From: an uncultured Chlamydiae bacterium
GTDB taxonomy: Bacteria > Chlamydiota > Chlamydiia > Chlamydiales > Rhabdochlamydiaceae
Assembly: GCA_945957075.1 (NCBI GenBank)
Contig: CAMFJP010000004.1
Coordinates: 1-23,534, forward strand
DNA: 23,534 nucleotides
Reading direction: 5' to 3'
A model generated the notes under the pieces. It had not been told where the DNA came from and did not search any database. It saw nothing but the letters and a program-made list of their open reading frames with translations. The translations under genes were made by a program, and so were the position numbers. This document shows positions 10,471 to 17,740 of this stretch, piece by piece (within the stretch, counting starts at the first letter, position 1; each line of letters begins with the position of its first letter).

Positions 10471-11832
10471 GTGTTACTGCTTAGTTTAACATCCCTTACC
10501 CCCCCAATGCACAAAACAGATGGCATTGAGATACGTCTAGACTGCATTAGTAATATAGACAAAGATGTGCTAGCCTCTTTTTTGCAAACAACCAACCAAC
10601 CTGTCCTATTCACTCTAAGAAAAAGCGCGCAAGGGGGCTTTTTCAAAGGCGCAGAAGAAGAGCGTCTTGCCCTTTTCGAAGACCTTCTTCACCTGCGTCC
10701 CGAGTTTGCAGATATCGAGTATGACACAGACCCCCGTTTCGTGAAAAGAATTGCTAATAAATTTCCCGAAACAAAACTCATTCTCTCCTACCATAATTTT
10801 GAAAACACACCACAAGACCTAGAAAACATTCTTAAAACAATGCATTCGCCTTATGCCTATGGATATAAAATTGCAACTTATGCCACATCCTCTTTAGATG
10901 CACTGCGGATGCTCTTATTTACAAAAACACATCCCCGTGTTGCTGGTCTATGCATGGGAGAAGAAGGGACGATCACAAGGATCCTCTCCCCTGTATTTGG
11001 CTCTTTGTTTAACTATACCTATGAAGAAAACCAGATAGCTCCAGGACAACTCCCTGTCCACACGCTACTAAACACATACAATTACAAACGTTTAAACCCA
11101 AGCACAAAGCTGTTTGGGCTTATTGGCGATCCTGTAACGCACAGCATAGGACATATTGTGCACAATGCAGCTATGAAAAAACTTAATTTCAATGCGGTAT
11201 ACGTCAAAATGCGCGTTCAAGAAACAGAAGTTCAAGATTTTCTAGACCTCGCAGCCACATGCAATTTTAAAGGTCTTAGCGTAACAGCCCCCCTAAAGGA
11301 AAAAGTTCTTCCTGGTAAGGTTGTAAACACACTTAAAGATTGTTTTATTGGACACAACACCGATGGAACAGGATGCATGGATGCTATAGAGGCGCACATA
11401 CAGATTGCAAACGCACGCATTACCATTTTAGGAACAGGGGGTGCCGCAAAGGCCATAGCCAAGGAAAGTGTCGCAAGAAAAGCAATCACAACTGTGTATG
11501 GAAGAAACTTCGACAAAGCACACGCTATTGCACAAGAAATTGGATGCAACGCATCCCAAAATATCGATGCTTACGATGTGCTTATCAATGCCACAAGCTC
11601 TCTAGATCCCATCAGTTTAGATTGTCTCATCCCGAAAACCTACGTGATGGACATTCACACCCACCCTGAATTTCCTCCCCTTCTTATAGAAGCTAAAAAG
11701 CGCGGATGTTTTCCTATTTTTGGACGTGAAATGTTTTTTCATCAAGCTGCAAGGCAACTGCATCTATGGTTTGAGGAGCCTGTTTCTGCATCCTTTCTTT
11801 GCGATCTTTATAGGGCAGAGCTACAAGCCTAA
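10471..11832 (+). CDS. aroDE: Bifunctional 3-dehydroquinate dehydratase / shikimate dehydrogenase
   Basis: This is a fusion, as in Chlamydia and plants. Residues 1-205 are a type I dehydroquinase: IEIRLD near 20, LSYHNFENTP with the catalytic H108, and YGYKIA with the Schiff-base Lys K133. Residues 212-453 are shikimate dehydrogenase: FGLIGDPVTHSIGHIVHNA, SVTAPLKEK (K276), HNTDGTG (D298), the NADP loop GTGGAAKA (321-328), and a C-terminal GREMFFHQAARQLHLW. The stretch between KEKV and VNTL is about 10 residues shorter than in E. coli AroE. The GTG at 10471 is the earliest possible start and keeps the first strand LLLSLTS. No Shine-Dalgarno is obvious. ATG 10507 would remove that strand. It is divergent from aroF and completes the pathway. 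Confidence 0.95.
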   Translation: MLLLSLTSLTPPMHKTDGIEIRLDCISNIDKDVLASFLQTTNQPVLFTLRKSAQGGFFKGAEEERLALFEDLLHLRPEFADIEYDTDPRFVKRIANKFPETKLILSYHNFENTPQDLENILKTMHSPYAYGYKIATYATSSLDALRMLLFTKTHPRVAGLCMGEEGTITRILSPVFGSLFNYTYEENQIAPGQLPVHTLLNTYNYKRLNPSTKLFGLIGDPVTHSIGHIVHNAAMKKLNFNAVYVKMRVQETEVQDFLDLAATCNFKGLSVTAPLKEKVLPGKVVNTLKDCFIGHNTDGTGCMDAIEAHIQIANARITILGTGGAAKAIAKESVARKAITTVYGRNFDKAHAIAQEIGCNASQNIDAYDVLINATSSLDPISLDCLIPKTYVMDIHTHPEFPPLLIEAKKRGCFPIFGREMFFHQAARQLHLWFEEPVSASFLCDLYRAELQA

Positions 11833-12277
11833 GCTCTAAAAACCTCTTCTCAAAAAGGGATACTGTTTTCGGATCCTCTAGTAAAAGCGCATATTCACAA
11901 TCCTCTGGACGGTACTTGCGACTACCGTCTAAAGAACCCACCCATACCCCCTGGTCAAAAACACAAAAGCTGCCGTGCATCCGCGATCCCTCCCATAGAT
12001 AGAGATGAATTCCCTGTTTATCCAAGCGCGGCGCCGGAGATTTTGACTTTACAGAAGAGGCATCAATAAGCACCTGCACATCAACGCCCCTTTTTTTTGC
12101 AGCAATAAGAGCCTTTATGATCTGCGGATGTGTAAAAGAATAGATAGCCATGTGCACTTTTTTATCTTCTGCTTCAATCCTTTTTAGAAGCTCTCCTGCT
12201 GCACGATCGTCAAAATAGACATTTGGGCTTGCCTGAAGAAACACAGATATAAAAAGCAAAAAACAGTAACGCATCAT
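11714..12277 (-). CDS. Secreted PLD-fold protein with degenerate HKD motif
   Basis: This is a small single-copy phospholipase D/Nuc-type fold of 187 residues from the ATG at 12277. The ATG is preceded by TAGG at 6 nt, which favours it over the TTG at 12283. A short signal peptide (MMRYCFLLFISVFLQAS) predicts export. The fold is recognisable from VHMAIYSFTHPQIIKALIAA, GVDVQVLIDASS and the motif region RMHGSFCVFDQGVWVGSLDG. In place of HxKxxxxD and GSxN it reads H-G-S-x4-D (H101, S103, D108) and GSLD. The motif Lys and Asn are therefore replaced, and activity is doubtful. The last 40 or so residues lie antisense inside the 3' end of aroDE (119-bp convergent overlap), suggesting an extended C-terminus. 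The substrate is unknown. Confidence 0.8.
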   Translation of the reverse strand: MMRYCFLLFISVFLQASPNVYFDDRAAGELLKRIEAEDKKVHMAIYSFTHPQIIKALIAAKKRGVDVQVLIDASSVKSKSPAPRLDKQGIHLYLWEGSRMHGSFCVFDQGVWVGSLDGSRKYRPEDCEYALLLEDPKTVSLFEKRFLELRLVALPYKDRKERMQKQAPQTIDAVALQLDEKTFHVQK

Positions 12278-12342
12278 ATGCAACCTAAAATTTGAATGGT
12301 CCAGGATATATTTTTATTAAGTTTTATGCAATCATATGACCT

Positions 12343-13029
12343 ATGCGTTACATTTTTTATGATACAGAAACCACAGGCGTACGCTCCGATAAAGATCGCA
12401 TCGTAGAGATTGCAGCCTACGATCCCCAAGAAGAAAGAACGTTTGTGGAACTTGTAAATCCAGAGATGCCCATTCCGCCAGAAGCATCGGCCGTACATCA
12501 TATTTCCGATGCAATGGTTGCAGATTGCCCAACCTTTCGGGAAATAGGAGCACGATTTATCGATTTTTGTGGGGATGAGGCTATCTTAATTGCACACAAC
12601 AACGATGCCTTCGATAAACTATTTATCGAAAATGAGGCTGCCCGCGCTGGACTTACTCTGCCCGCTTGGAAATATATCGACACCCTAAAGTGGAGTCGCA
12701 AATACAGATACGATTTACCAAAACACTCCCTTCAACACCTAAGAGAAGTATACGGCATTCCACCCAATCAAGCACATAGGGCCCTTGATGACGTGATTGT
12801 CCTGCACAAAGTATTTTCCTATATGATCGATGACCTCCCCTTTGAAACCGTCTGCACCCTTTTACAACAAAAACAAAAGGTCATGCGCATGCCCTTTGGG
12901 AAACATCAAGGCAAACTTCTATCTGAGGTGCCCCCAGATTACATTCGATGGCTTGCGGGATCTGGCGCCTTTGACAAAGCAGACAACAAAGTCCTAAAAG
13001 AGCAGCTTCAGGAGCTGGGGCTTTTGTGA
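12343..13029 (+). CDS. DnaQ-like DEDDh 3'-5' exonuclease with C-terminal DUF3820-type domain
   Basis: Residues 1-165 are a DnaQ-family exonuclease with all acidic residues: DTETTG (D7, E9), HNNDAFD (D91) and HRALDD (H145, D150). Residues 180-226, starting MPFGKHQGKLLSEVPPDYIRWL, match the small domain annotated as DUF3820, often appended to such exonucleases. This is not the full polymerase III epsilon chain, so a repair or nucleic-acid trimming role is more likely. No clear Shine-Dalgarno precedes the ATG. It is the first gene of a plus-strand operon: its TGA stop overlaps the GTG start of the first kinase-like paralog (GTGA at 13026-13029). Whether it works with those paralogs is unknown. 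Confidence 0.9.
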   Translation: MRYIFYDTETTGVRSDKDRIVEIAAYDPQEERTFVELVNPEMPIPPEASAVHHISDAMVADCPTFREIGARFIDFCGDEAILIAHNNDAFDKLFIENEAARAGLTLPAWKYIDTLKWSRKYRYDLPKHSLQHLREVYGIPPNQAHRALDDVIVLHKVFSYMIDDLPFETVCTLLQQKQKVMRMPFGKHQGKLLSEVPPDYIRWLAGSGAFDKADNKVLKEQLQELGLL

Positions 13030-13727
13030 TCAAAAAAGCAGCACTTGTTTTGTTTTTTTTCTTATGCACAGAAAGACTGTGTCATCTGGCAACAGATGGC
13101 TTTACTATTCGCGGCATTTTTAGAACAGAGGATACAATAGACATATCGGCTAAAACACCTATTCCCACGGCCTTAACCCAGGAATTTTCTTATCTCGGCC
13201 GAGGAGCGCAATGTTACGCATTTGAATCCCAAGATAGCCAGTACGTTCTGAAGTTTTTTAGACGGCGCCGTCTTGCGAAATCAAAAGAAAGAAAAGAGCG
13301 CTACTTTACAAGCTGCATATTGGCTGAAAAACACCTTAAAGAAGAGACAGGTCTTGAATACCTGCATTTACACCCAGATGATATCGGGATGTTACGCATT
13401 AAAGATAAACTCGGGATTGTGCATACAATAAGCACCAAAAACACCCCCTTTATCCTACAAAAAAAGGCCACCCCATTTTATCAAACCTTGAAAGCGATGT
13501 CTCACAATCCCGCTTTTATAGAAAAAACACGCTCTAGCCTAAAAGATCTCATTGCCAAACGGTGCGCTGAAGGAATTTGCGATAAAGATCCAGATCTTGC
13601 AACAAATTTTGGCTTTGTGGGAGAGCGCCTTATTCAATTCGATATTGGACGCTACTACAAAGCCCCCCTTAAGGAACAAGAGGAAATGGACAAGCTATTA
13701 CGTCCTTTAGAGCAATGGATAAAATAA
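13026..13727 (+). CDS. Kinase-like exported paralog 1 (tandem family of seven)
   Basis: I do not recognise a named family. The 233-residue protein has an N-terminal hydrophobic helix (residues 4-14), then TERLCHLATDGF. The domain has a Gly-rich loop YLGRGAQCYAF (G58, G60, Q62), a Lys in YVLKFF (K76), a possible helix-C Glu in KEETG (106-107), DKLGIVHTI, FILQKKA, CDKDPDLATNFGF (D188, N194) and FDIG (D206). The order and spacing resemble the ATP loop, Lys, catalytic Asp-Asn and metal Asp of kinase-like folds. That assignment is my inference. This is the shortest copy, with a truncated region before helix C and a short C-terminal helix. The start is GTG, overlapping the exonuclease stop. Confidence 0.85.
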   Translation: MIKKAALVLFFFLCTERLCHLATDGFTIRGIFRTEDTIDISAKTPIPTALTQEFSYLGRGAQCYAFESQDSQYVLKFFRRRRLAKSKERKERYFTSCILAEKHLKEETGLEYLHLHPDDIGMLRIKDKLGIVHTISTKNTPFILQKKATPFYQTLKAMSHNPAFIEKTRSSLKDLIAKRCAEGICDKDPDLATNFGFVGERLIQFDIGRYYKAPLKEQEEMDKLLRPLEQWIK

Positions 13728-14452
13728 ACATCTTTCGAAAATGGTACATCCTATTTGTGTTTTGCGCTGCAGTTTATGGCATTGAAAGATTTTGCCATAA
13801 ACAAACAGAGGGCTTCCGCCTATCTCATATCTTTATCCATCTCCCGGAGTCAGACACCTTAATAGAGCCACCAAAAGTGCTATATCAACCCTTTCACTAT
13901 ATGGGAAAAGGGGGGCAATTTTACGTGTTCCTTTCAGAAGACAAGCAATATGTTCTGAAGTTTTTTAAAGGAAATCACATCAAATCCCTAAAACTGAACA
14001 ATCTTATTGACAGCTGTTTTATCGCAGAGGACGTGTTAACAAAAGAATGTGGACTTGTCTATTCCCACCTATATAACACACCATCTAACGCCATTCCGAT
14101 TACTCTTTTTGACAAATTACATATTGCGCATAAAATAGATGCCAGGTCTACAGGATTTATTCTTCAAAGATATGCCTTGCCAGTGCAGGCCCACATTACA
14201 AAACTTATGGAACAACAAGAAGATGCACAAGCTTCTCTAAACAGCCTAATTGCTATGATTCAAGAATGTAAGGATAAGGGAATTTCTCATAGCGACGCCA
14301 ATGTCCTCACAAATTGTGGATTCATTGATAATCAGCCCGTGTTTACAGATATTGGAAATTTCTCATACAGCCAAAATCCACAAGTAAAAATAAAGGGAAT
14401 AGCCAGCCTCTCCCTCTGGTTAGATACATACTACCCCAATCTAAACTTATGA
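13715..14452 (+). CDS. Kinase-like exported paralog 2
   Basis: This second, most divergent copy has 245 residues. The N-terminal hydrophobic segment (about 10-23) is followed by ERFCHKQTEGF. Core motifs are YMGKGGQFYVF (G64, G66, Q68), YVLKFF (K82), FDKLHIAHKI, FILQRYA (QKKA in other copies), SHSDANVLTNCGF (D194, N200) and TDIG (D212). It alone carries His two residues before the putative catalytic Asp (H192-x-D194), the arrangement seen in classical HxD kinase loops. It overlaps copy 1 by 13 bp and ends in an ATGA overlap with copy 3. Function is unknown; the kinase-like reading is inference. Confidence 0.83.
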   Translation: MDKINIFRKWYILFVFCAAVYGIERFCHKQTEGFRLSHIFIHLPESDTLIEPPKVLYQPFHYMGKGGQFYVFLSEDKQYVLKFFKGNHIKSLKLNNLIDSCFIAEDVLTKECGLVYSHLYNTPSNAIPITLFDKLHIAHKIDARSTGFILQRYALPVQAHITKLMEQQEDAQASLNSLIAMIQECKDKGISHSDANVLTNCGFIDNQPVFTDIGNFSYSQNPQVKIKGIASLSLWLDTYYPNLNL

Positions 14453-15336
14453 AATGGTATACTCCACTATTATATACGTGCGCAGCTTATGCGCTTACCT
14501 GCTTTTGTTTAAAGCAAACCGATGGATTTACAATCAATGCCATCAGCCCATCAAGATCTCCTAACCCCCCTTGGGAAACACGCCCTCTTAATCAAGATGA
14601 AACCAAAACCTTGGCATGCGCCCTAGAACAAAACTATTCCTACCTTGGGTGTGGAGGACAGTCATTTATTTTTATCAGCGCGGACAACAATTATGTCATC
14701 AAATTTTTTAAACAACGCGTCTTTGAAATGCCACTTTGGCTACGTTACGTCCACCTGCCTTGGAAGCTAGATAACTACAGAAAGAAAAAATTATGGACAC
14801 GGCAAGATAAATTAAAAAGAGACTTCGAAAGCTACGTATTTTCATTTAATGAATTACAAAACCATACAGGCGTTGTTTTTGTTCATCTTGGAGAAACAAA
14901 CTCAATAAACAAACAACTAACTATTGTAGATAAATTAGGGATCCAGCACAATATAGATCTTGATAAAATGGATTTTTTAATACAAAAAAAAGCCGTTCTT
15001 GCCCTCGATAAAATCGCATACCATATGCAAAACCAAGAAAATGACCTAGCCAAACATTCGATCCACGCTCTAGTTCATCTTATTGTAGATAGATGCAAAC
15101 AAGGCTTTCACGACAGAGACCCAAATATTCGAACCAACTGTGGCTTTATCGGAGAAAATGCAGTCAAAATAGATGTCGGTAGATTTGTAAAGGACCCTAG
15201 AATGCCCTCTAAACTCATCTATACAAGCGAGGTCAAGCGCATTACCCATCCCTTTAAATTATGGCTTGAACAGCACGCCCCCTCCCTTGTCGATACCCTT
15301 GATGAAGAAATTGCACAGCTTGAGGATATCGAATGA
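14449..15336 (+). CDS. Kinase-like exported paralog 3
   Basis: This is the longest copy, at 295 residues. The N-terminal hydrophobic segment (about 5-19) leads into TCFCLKQTDGF. The core has YLGCGGQSFIF (G67, G69, Q71), YVIKFF (K85), an insertion of about 35 mostly basic and aromatic residues before the helix with NELQNHTG, DKLGIQHNI, FLIQKKA, HDRDPNIRTNCGF (D224, N230) and IDVG (D242). The C-terminal helical tail ends acidic (DTLDEEIAQLEDIE). It shares ATGA overlaps with copies 2 and 4, so translation is probably coupled along the array. A run of eight A at 14984-14991 encodes the QKK of the conserved motif. Confidence 0.84.
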   Translation: MKWYTPLLYTCAAYALTCFCLKQTDGFTINAISPSRSPNPPWETRPLNQDETKTLACALEQNYSYLGCGGQSFIFISADNNYVIKFFKQRVFEMPLWLRYVHLPWKLDNYRKKKLWTRQDKLKRDFESYVFSFNELQNHTGVVFVHLGETNSINKQLTIVDKLGIQHNIDLDKMDFLIQKKAVLALDKIAYHMQNQENDLAKHSIHALVHLIVDRCKQGFHDRDPNIRTNCGFIGENAVKIDVGRFVKDPRMPSKLIYTSEVKRITHPFKLWLEQHAPSLVDTLDEEIAQLEDIE

Positions 15337-16124
15337 AACGCGCATGGATGATACGCCTTGTAGGCCTTGCCGTTTTTTACGTGACCGGAACCTGGGGGCG
15401 CATGCAAACAGAGGGTTTTATGCTCTCCAATATCCTTTCCTCTATGCCCTATGATGTCAGGTGGGCACCAACTGACACCCAGATTGCACTTCCTTCTGTA
15501 TTTTCAGAGCCTGTGTACTACCTTGCCTCTGGAGGACAATGCTATGCGTTTTCCTCTAGCGACGATAAGTACGTGATAAAATTTTTTAAACACCGCAAAA
15601 AACAAAAAAAACTAGAACGAGATTTTACAAGTTACGCTCTTGCAAACAAATACCTTAAAGAAGAAACAGGCCTTGTTTGTATACATCTAAACAAAACAAC
15701 ACATATAAATAAAACGCTATGTCTTGTAGACAAACTCGGCATTAAACATACAATCTCTTTAGACAACTGTGAATTTATTATACAAAAAAAAGCCTCCCTT
15801 GTTGTCCCCTACCTACAAAACCTAATCTCCCATGGAGAACTAAATAAAGCATGCGACGCCTTAGATGCCCTAATCTCCCTAATGATCCAACGCTCCCAAA
15901 AAGGCATTTACGACGAAGATTCCAGGGTACATAGAAACTGCGGATTTCTTAATGAAACCCCCAAAATTATTGACATTGGAAGACTCTGTGAAAACAAGGA
16001 AAAAACAGCGCCCTATTTATACAAAAAAGATATAACATCCTCTATGCATAAACTATCTACATGGTTGAAAGAAACGTCCCCGCCCCTATACGAGCATCTC
16101 AATGAAAAATTATCGCAGCTATAA
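15333..16124 (+). CDS. Kinase-like exported paralog 4
   Basis: The copy has 263 residues. Its hydrophobic N-terminus (about 7-19) is followed by GRMQTEGF, which keeps T-x-G-F but has lost the RFCH part seen in most copies. The Gly-rich loop reads YLASGGQCYAF, with Ala65 where other copies have the first Gly. K83 in YVIKFF, KEETG, DKLGIKHTI, FIIQKKA, YDEDSRVHRNCGF (D196, N202) and IDIG (D214) are intact. The C-terminal helix is related to that of the other copies (LSTWLKETSPPLYEHL). It overlaps copy 5 by 23 bp, the largest overlap in the array. A run of eight A lies at 15784-15791. Confidence 0.84.
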   Translation: MKRAWMIRLVGLAVFYVTGTWGRMQTEGFMLSNILSSMPYDVRWAPTDTQIALPSVFSEPVYYLASGGQCYAFSSSDDKYVIKFFKHRKKQKKLERDFTSYALANKYLKEETGLVCIHLNKTTHINKTLCLVDKLGIKHTISLDNCEFIIQKKASLVVPYLQNLISHGELNKACDALDALISLMIQRSQKGIYDEDSRVHRNCGFLNETPKIIDIGRLCENKEKTAPYLYKKDITSSMHKLSTWLKETSPPLYEHLNEKLSQL

Positions 16125-16944
16125 AACACTCCTTACCTTCCTTTGCTTAATTTTAGGGGCCATAGGAGCAGCTCGCCTATCCCATAGCGCCACTTCGGGC
16201 TTTAGACTCTCTAAAATACAAGATAATTTTTTCGATTGTGCACACAAAACAGAAGAAAGTGCATTTATCCCAGAGGGCCCCTTTACCTACTTAGGACGTG
16301 GACTACAAAGCTTTGCTTTTGTCTCAGCTGATGGCAACTACGTCCTAAAACTCTTTAATAACCGCTATCAGCGCGCCCTATTTTGGCTACAACAACTCCC
16401 CTTTTGCAGAGAACGCGCCGATAAGATACTGGCAAAATTACAGCGCACAGCTACAAGCTATTCTATAGCGATTAATACACTCCGCGAAGAAACTGGCATC
16501 CTTTACGCTCACCTTCAACCAACTAGCAACCTTCCAAAATCGATAAAAATCATAGACAAACTAGGCATCGTCCATACAATTGATCTAAATACACATAGCT
16601 TTGTCATCCAAAAAAAAGTGACCCTTGTCTACCCACAACTCCTTAAGTGGAAAGAAGACAACGATCTTGTCAGCGCCCAATCTGGCATTTCCTCTCTTAT
16701 TCAACTGATTAAAGCGCGCTTTGATAAGGGAATCACAGATAGCGATCCTCTGATCCGCACAAATTTTGGCTTTTGTGAAACAAAGGCCGTACATATAGAT
16801 ATCGGAGCCTTTTCCTTAGCTCCCCAAGAGCATCCTCAACAAGAATTTGAACGCATTTTCACAAGCCTTAAACTATGGGTGTCCGCACATTACCCAGAGC
16901 TCCTTCCCCATTTAGATAAAGAGATCTATGCGCACGTATTTTAA
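16102..16944 (+). CDS. Kinase-like exported paralog 5
   Basis: The copy has 280 residues. The N-terminal hydrophobic segment (about 9-23) is followed by ARLSHSATSGF; here Cys of the usual RFCH is replaced by Ser. Motifs are YLGRGLQSFAF (G65, G67, Q69), YVLKLF (K83), an insertion of about 30 residues rich in aromatics and Arg, REETG, DKLGIVHTI, FVIQKKV, TDSDPLIRTNFGF (D215, N221) and IDIG (D233). The tail LKLWVSAHYPELLPHLDKEI is amphipathic. It overlaps copy 6 by 17 bp. A run of eight A is at 16610-16617. Function is unknown. Confidence 0.84.
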   Translation: MKNYRSYKTLLTFLCLILGAIGAARLSHSATSGFRLSKIQDNFFDCAHKTEESAFIPEGPFTYLGRGLQSFAFVSADGNYVLKLFNNRYQRALFWLQQLPFCRERADKILAKLQRTATSYSIAINTLREETGILYAHLQPTSNLPKSIKIIDKLGIVHTIDLNTHSFVIQKKVTLVYPQLLKWKEDNDLVSAQSGISSLIQLIKARFDKGITDSDPLIRTNFGFCETKAVHIDIGAFSLAPQEHPQQEFERIFTSLKLWVSAHYPELLPHLDKEIYAHVF

Positions 16945-17740
16945 GCTAGCAGCTATCCTAATTTGCATCGTTTCTATAGAGCGCTTTTGCTACCTGCAAA
17001 CAGGCGGCTTTCGCATAGCTAAAATTGCTCACACCATTGATACAGAAAACAAGGAGCCGCCAAAAGAAGAAATTAAAGGCATCCTAAAAAAACCCTTCTA
17101 TTTTCTTGGAAGCGGCGTCCAATCCTACGCTTTTGTAAGCCAAGATGGGCGCTACGTCCTTAAACTTTTTAAAAGCTACCATGGCTGGATTCCAACCAAC
17201 TTACTAGAAAAGATCCCCTTGTCTATTGCGCAAGAAATGCAACAAGCGCGCGCACAAAGACTCCATACCATTTTTACAAGTTGCCGCATTGCCTACGAAA
17301 AATGGAAACCACAAACAGCCCTTCTTTACATGCACCTGCATACAGCAGACCATTTTGAAGACCCCATTTACATCATCGACCCGTTGGGAATTCAACATAT
17401 AATAGACCCAAATACCACAGCCTTTGCACTACAAAAAAAGGCAGAACTTGTCCACCCCTACCTATCCTCTTTAGAAGACAAACAAAAGGCCATAGAAAGT
17501 TTAGTTTCTCTTATCGTAAAAAGATCACAAGCTGGCATCTGCAATCACGACCCCATTATTCATAGAAATTTTGGTTTTGTAGAAGGGCAAGCTGTAGAAA
17601 TTGACATTGGCTCCTTTTCCGAAAATGCCCATATGAAAAAACCCTATGCGTGGAAAAGAGAGCTTTTCTATACTCTCATGAATAGCCCAGAATTACCAGC
17701 CCAAGATATAGCCCACCATTTTCTACATGAAGATAATTAA
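16928..17740 (+). CDS. Kinase-like exported paralog 6
   Basis: The copy has 270 residues. The N-terminal hydrophobic segment (about 5-16) is followed by ERFCYLQTGGF. The core shows FLGSGVQSYAF (G61, G63, Q65), YVLKLF (K79), an insertion, then DPLGIQHII (DKLGI in other copies), FALQKKA, CNHDPIIHRNFGF (D208, N214) and IDIG (D226). The helix-C region EKWKPQTA has lost the KEETG consensus, although a Glu remains (E124). The C-terminus is the most divergent, ending HHFLHEDN. It overlaps copy 7 by 14 bp. NFGF followed by VEGQAVEIDIGS is close to the same stretch of copy 7, suggesting these two are relatively recent duplicates. Confidence 0.84.
   Translation: MRTYFKLAAILICIVSIERFCYLQTGGFRIAKIAHTIDTENKEPPKEEIKGILKKPFYFLGSGVQSYAFVSQDGRYVLKLFKSYHGWIPTNLLEKIPLSIAQEMQQARAQRLHTIFTSCRIAYEKWKPQTALLYMHLHTADHFEDPIYIIDPLGIQHIIDPNTTAFALQKKAELVHPYLSSLEDKQKAIESLVSLIVKRSQAGICNHDPIIHRNFGFVEGQAVEIDIGSFSENAHMKKPYAWKRELFYTLMNSPELPAQDIAHHFLHEDN

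Noticed and set aside
12274..12553. Two minus-strand open frames antisense to the start of the DnaQ-like gene
   Set aside because: They are antisense to codons for conserved exonuclease motifs and have no recognisable protein features.
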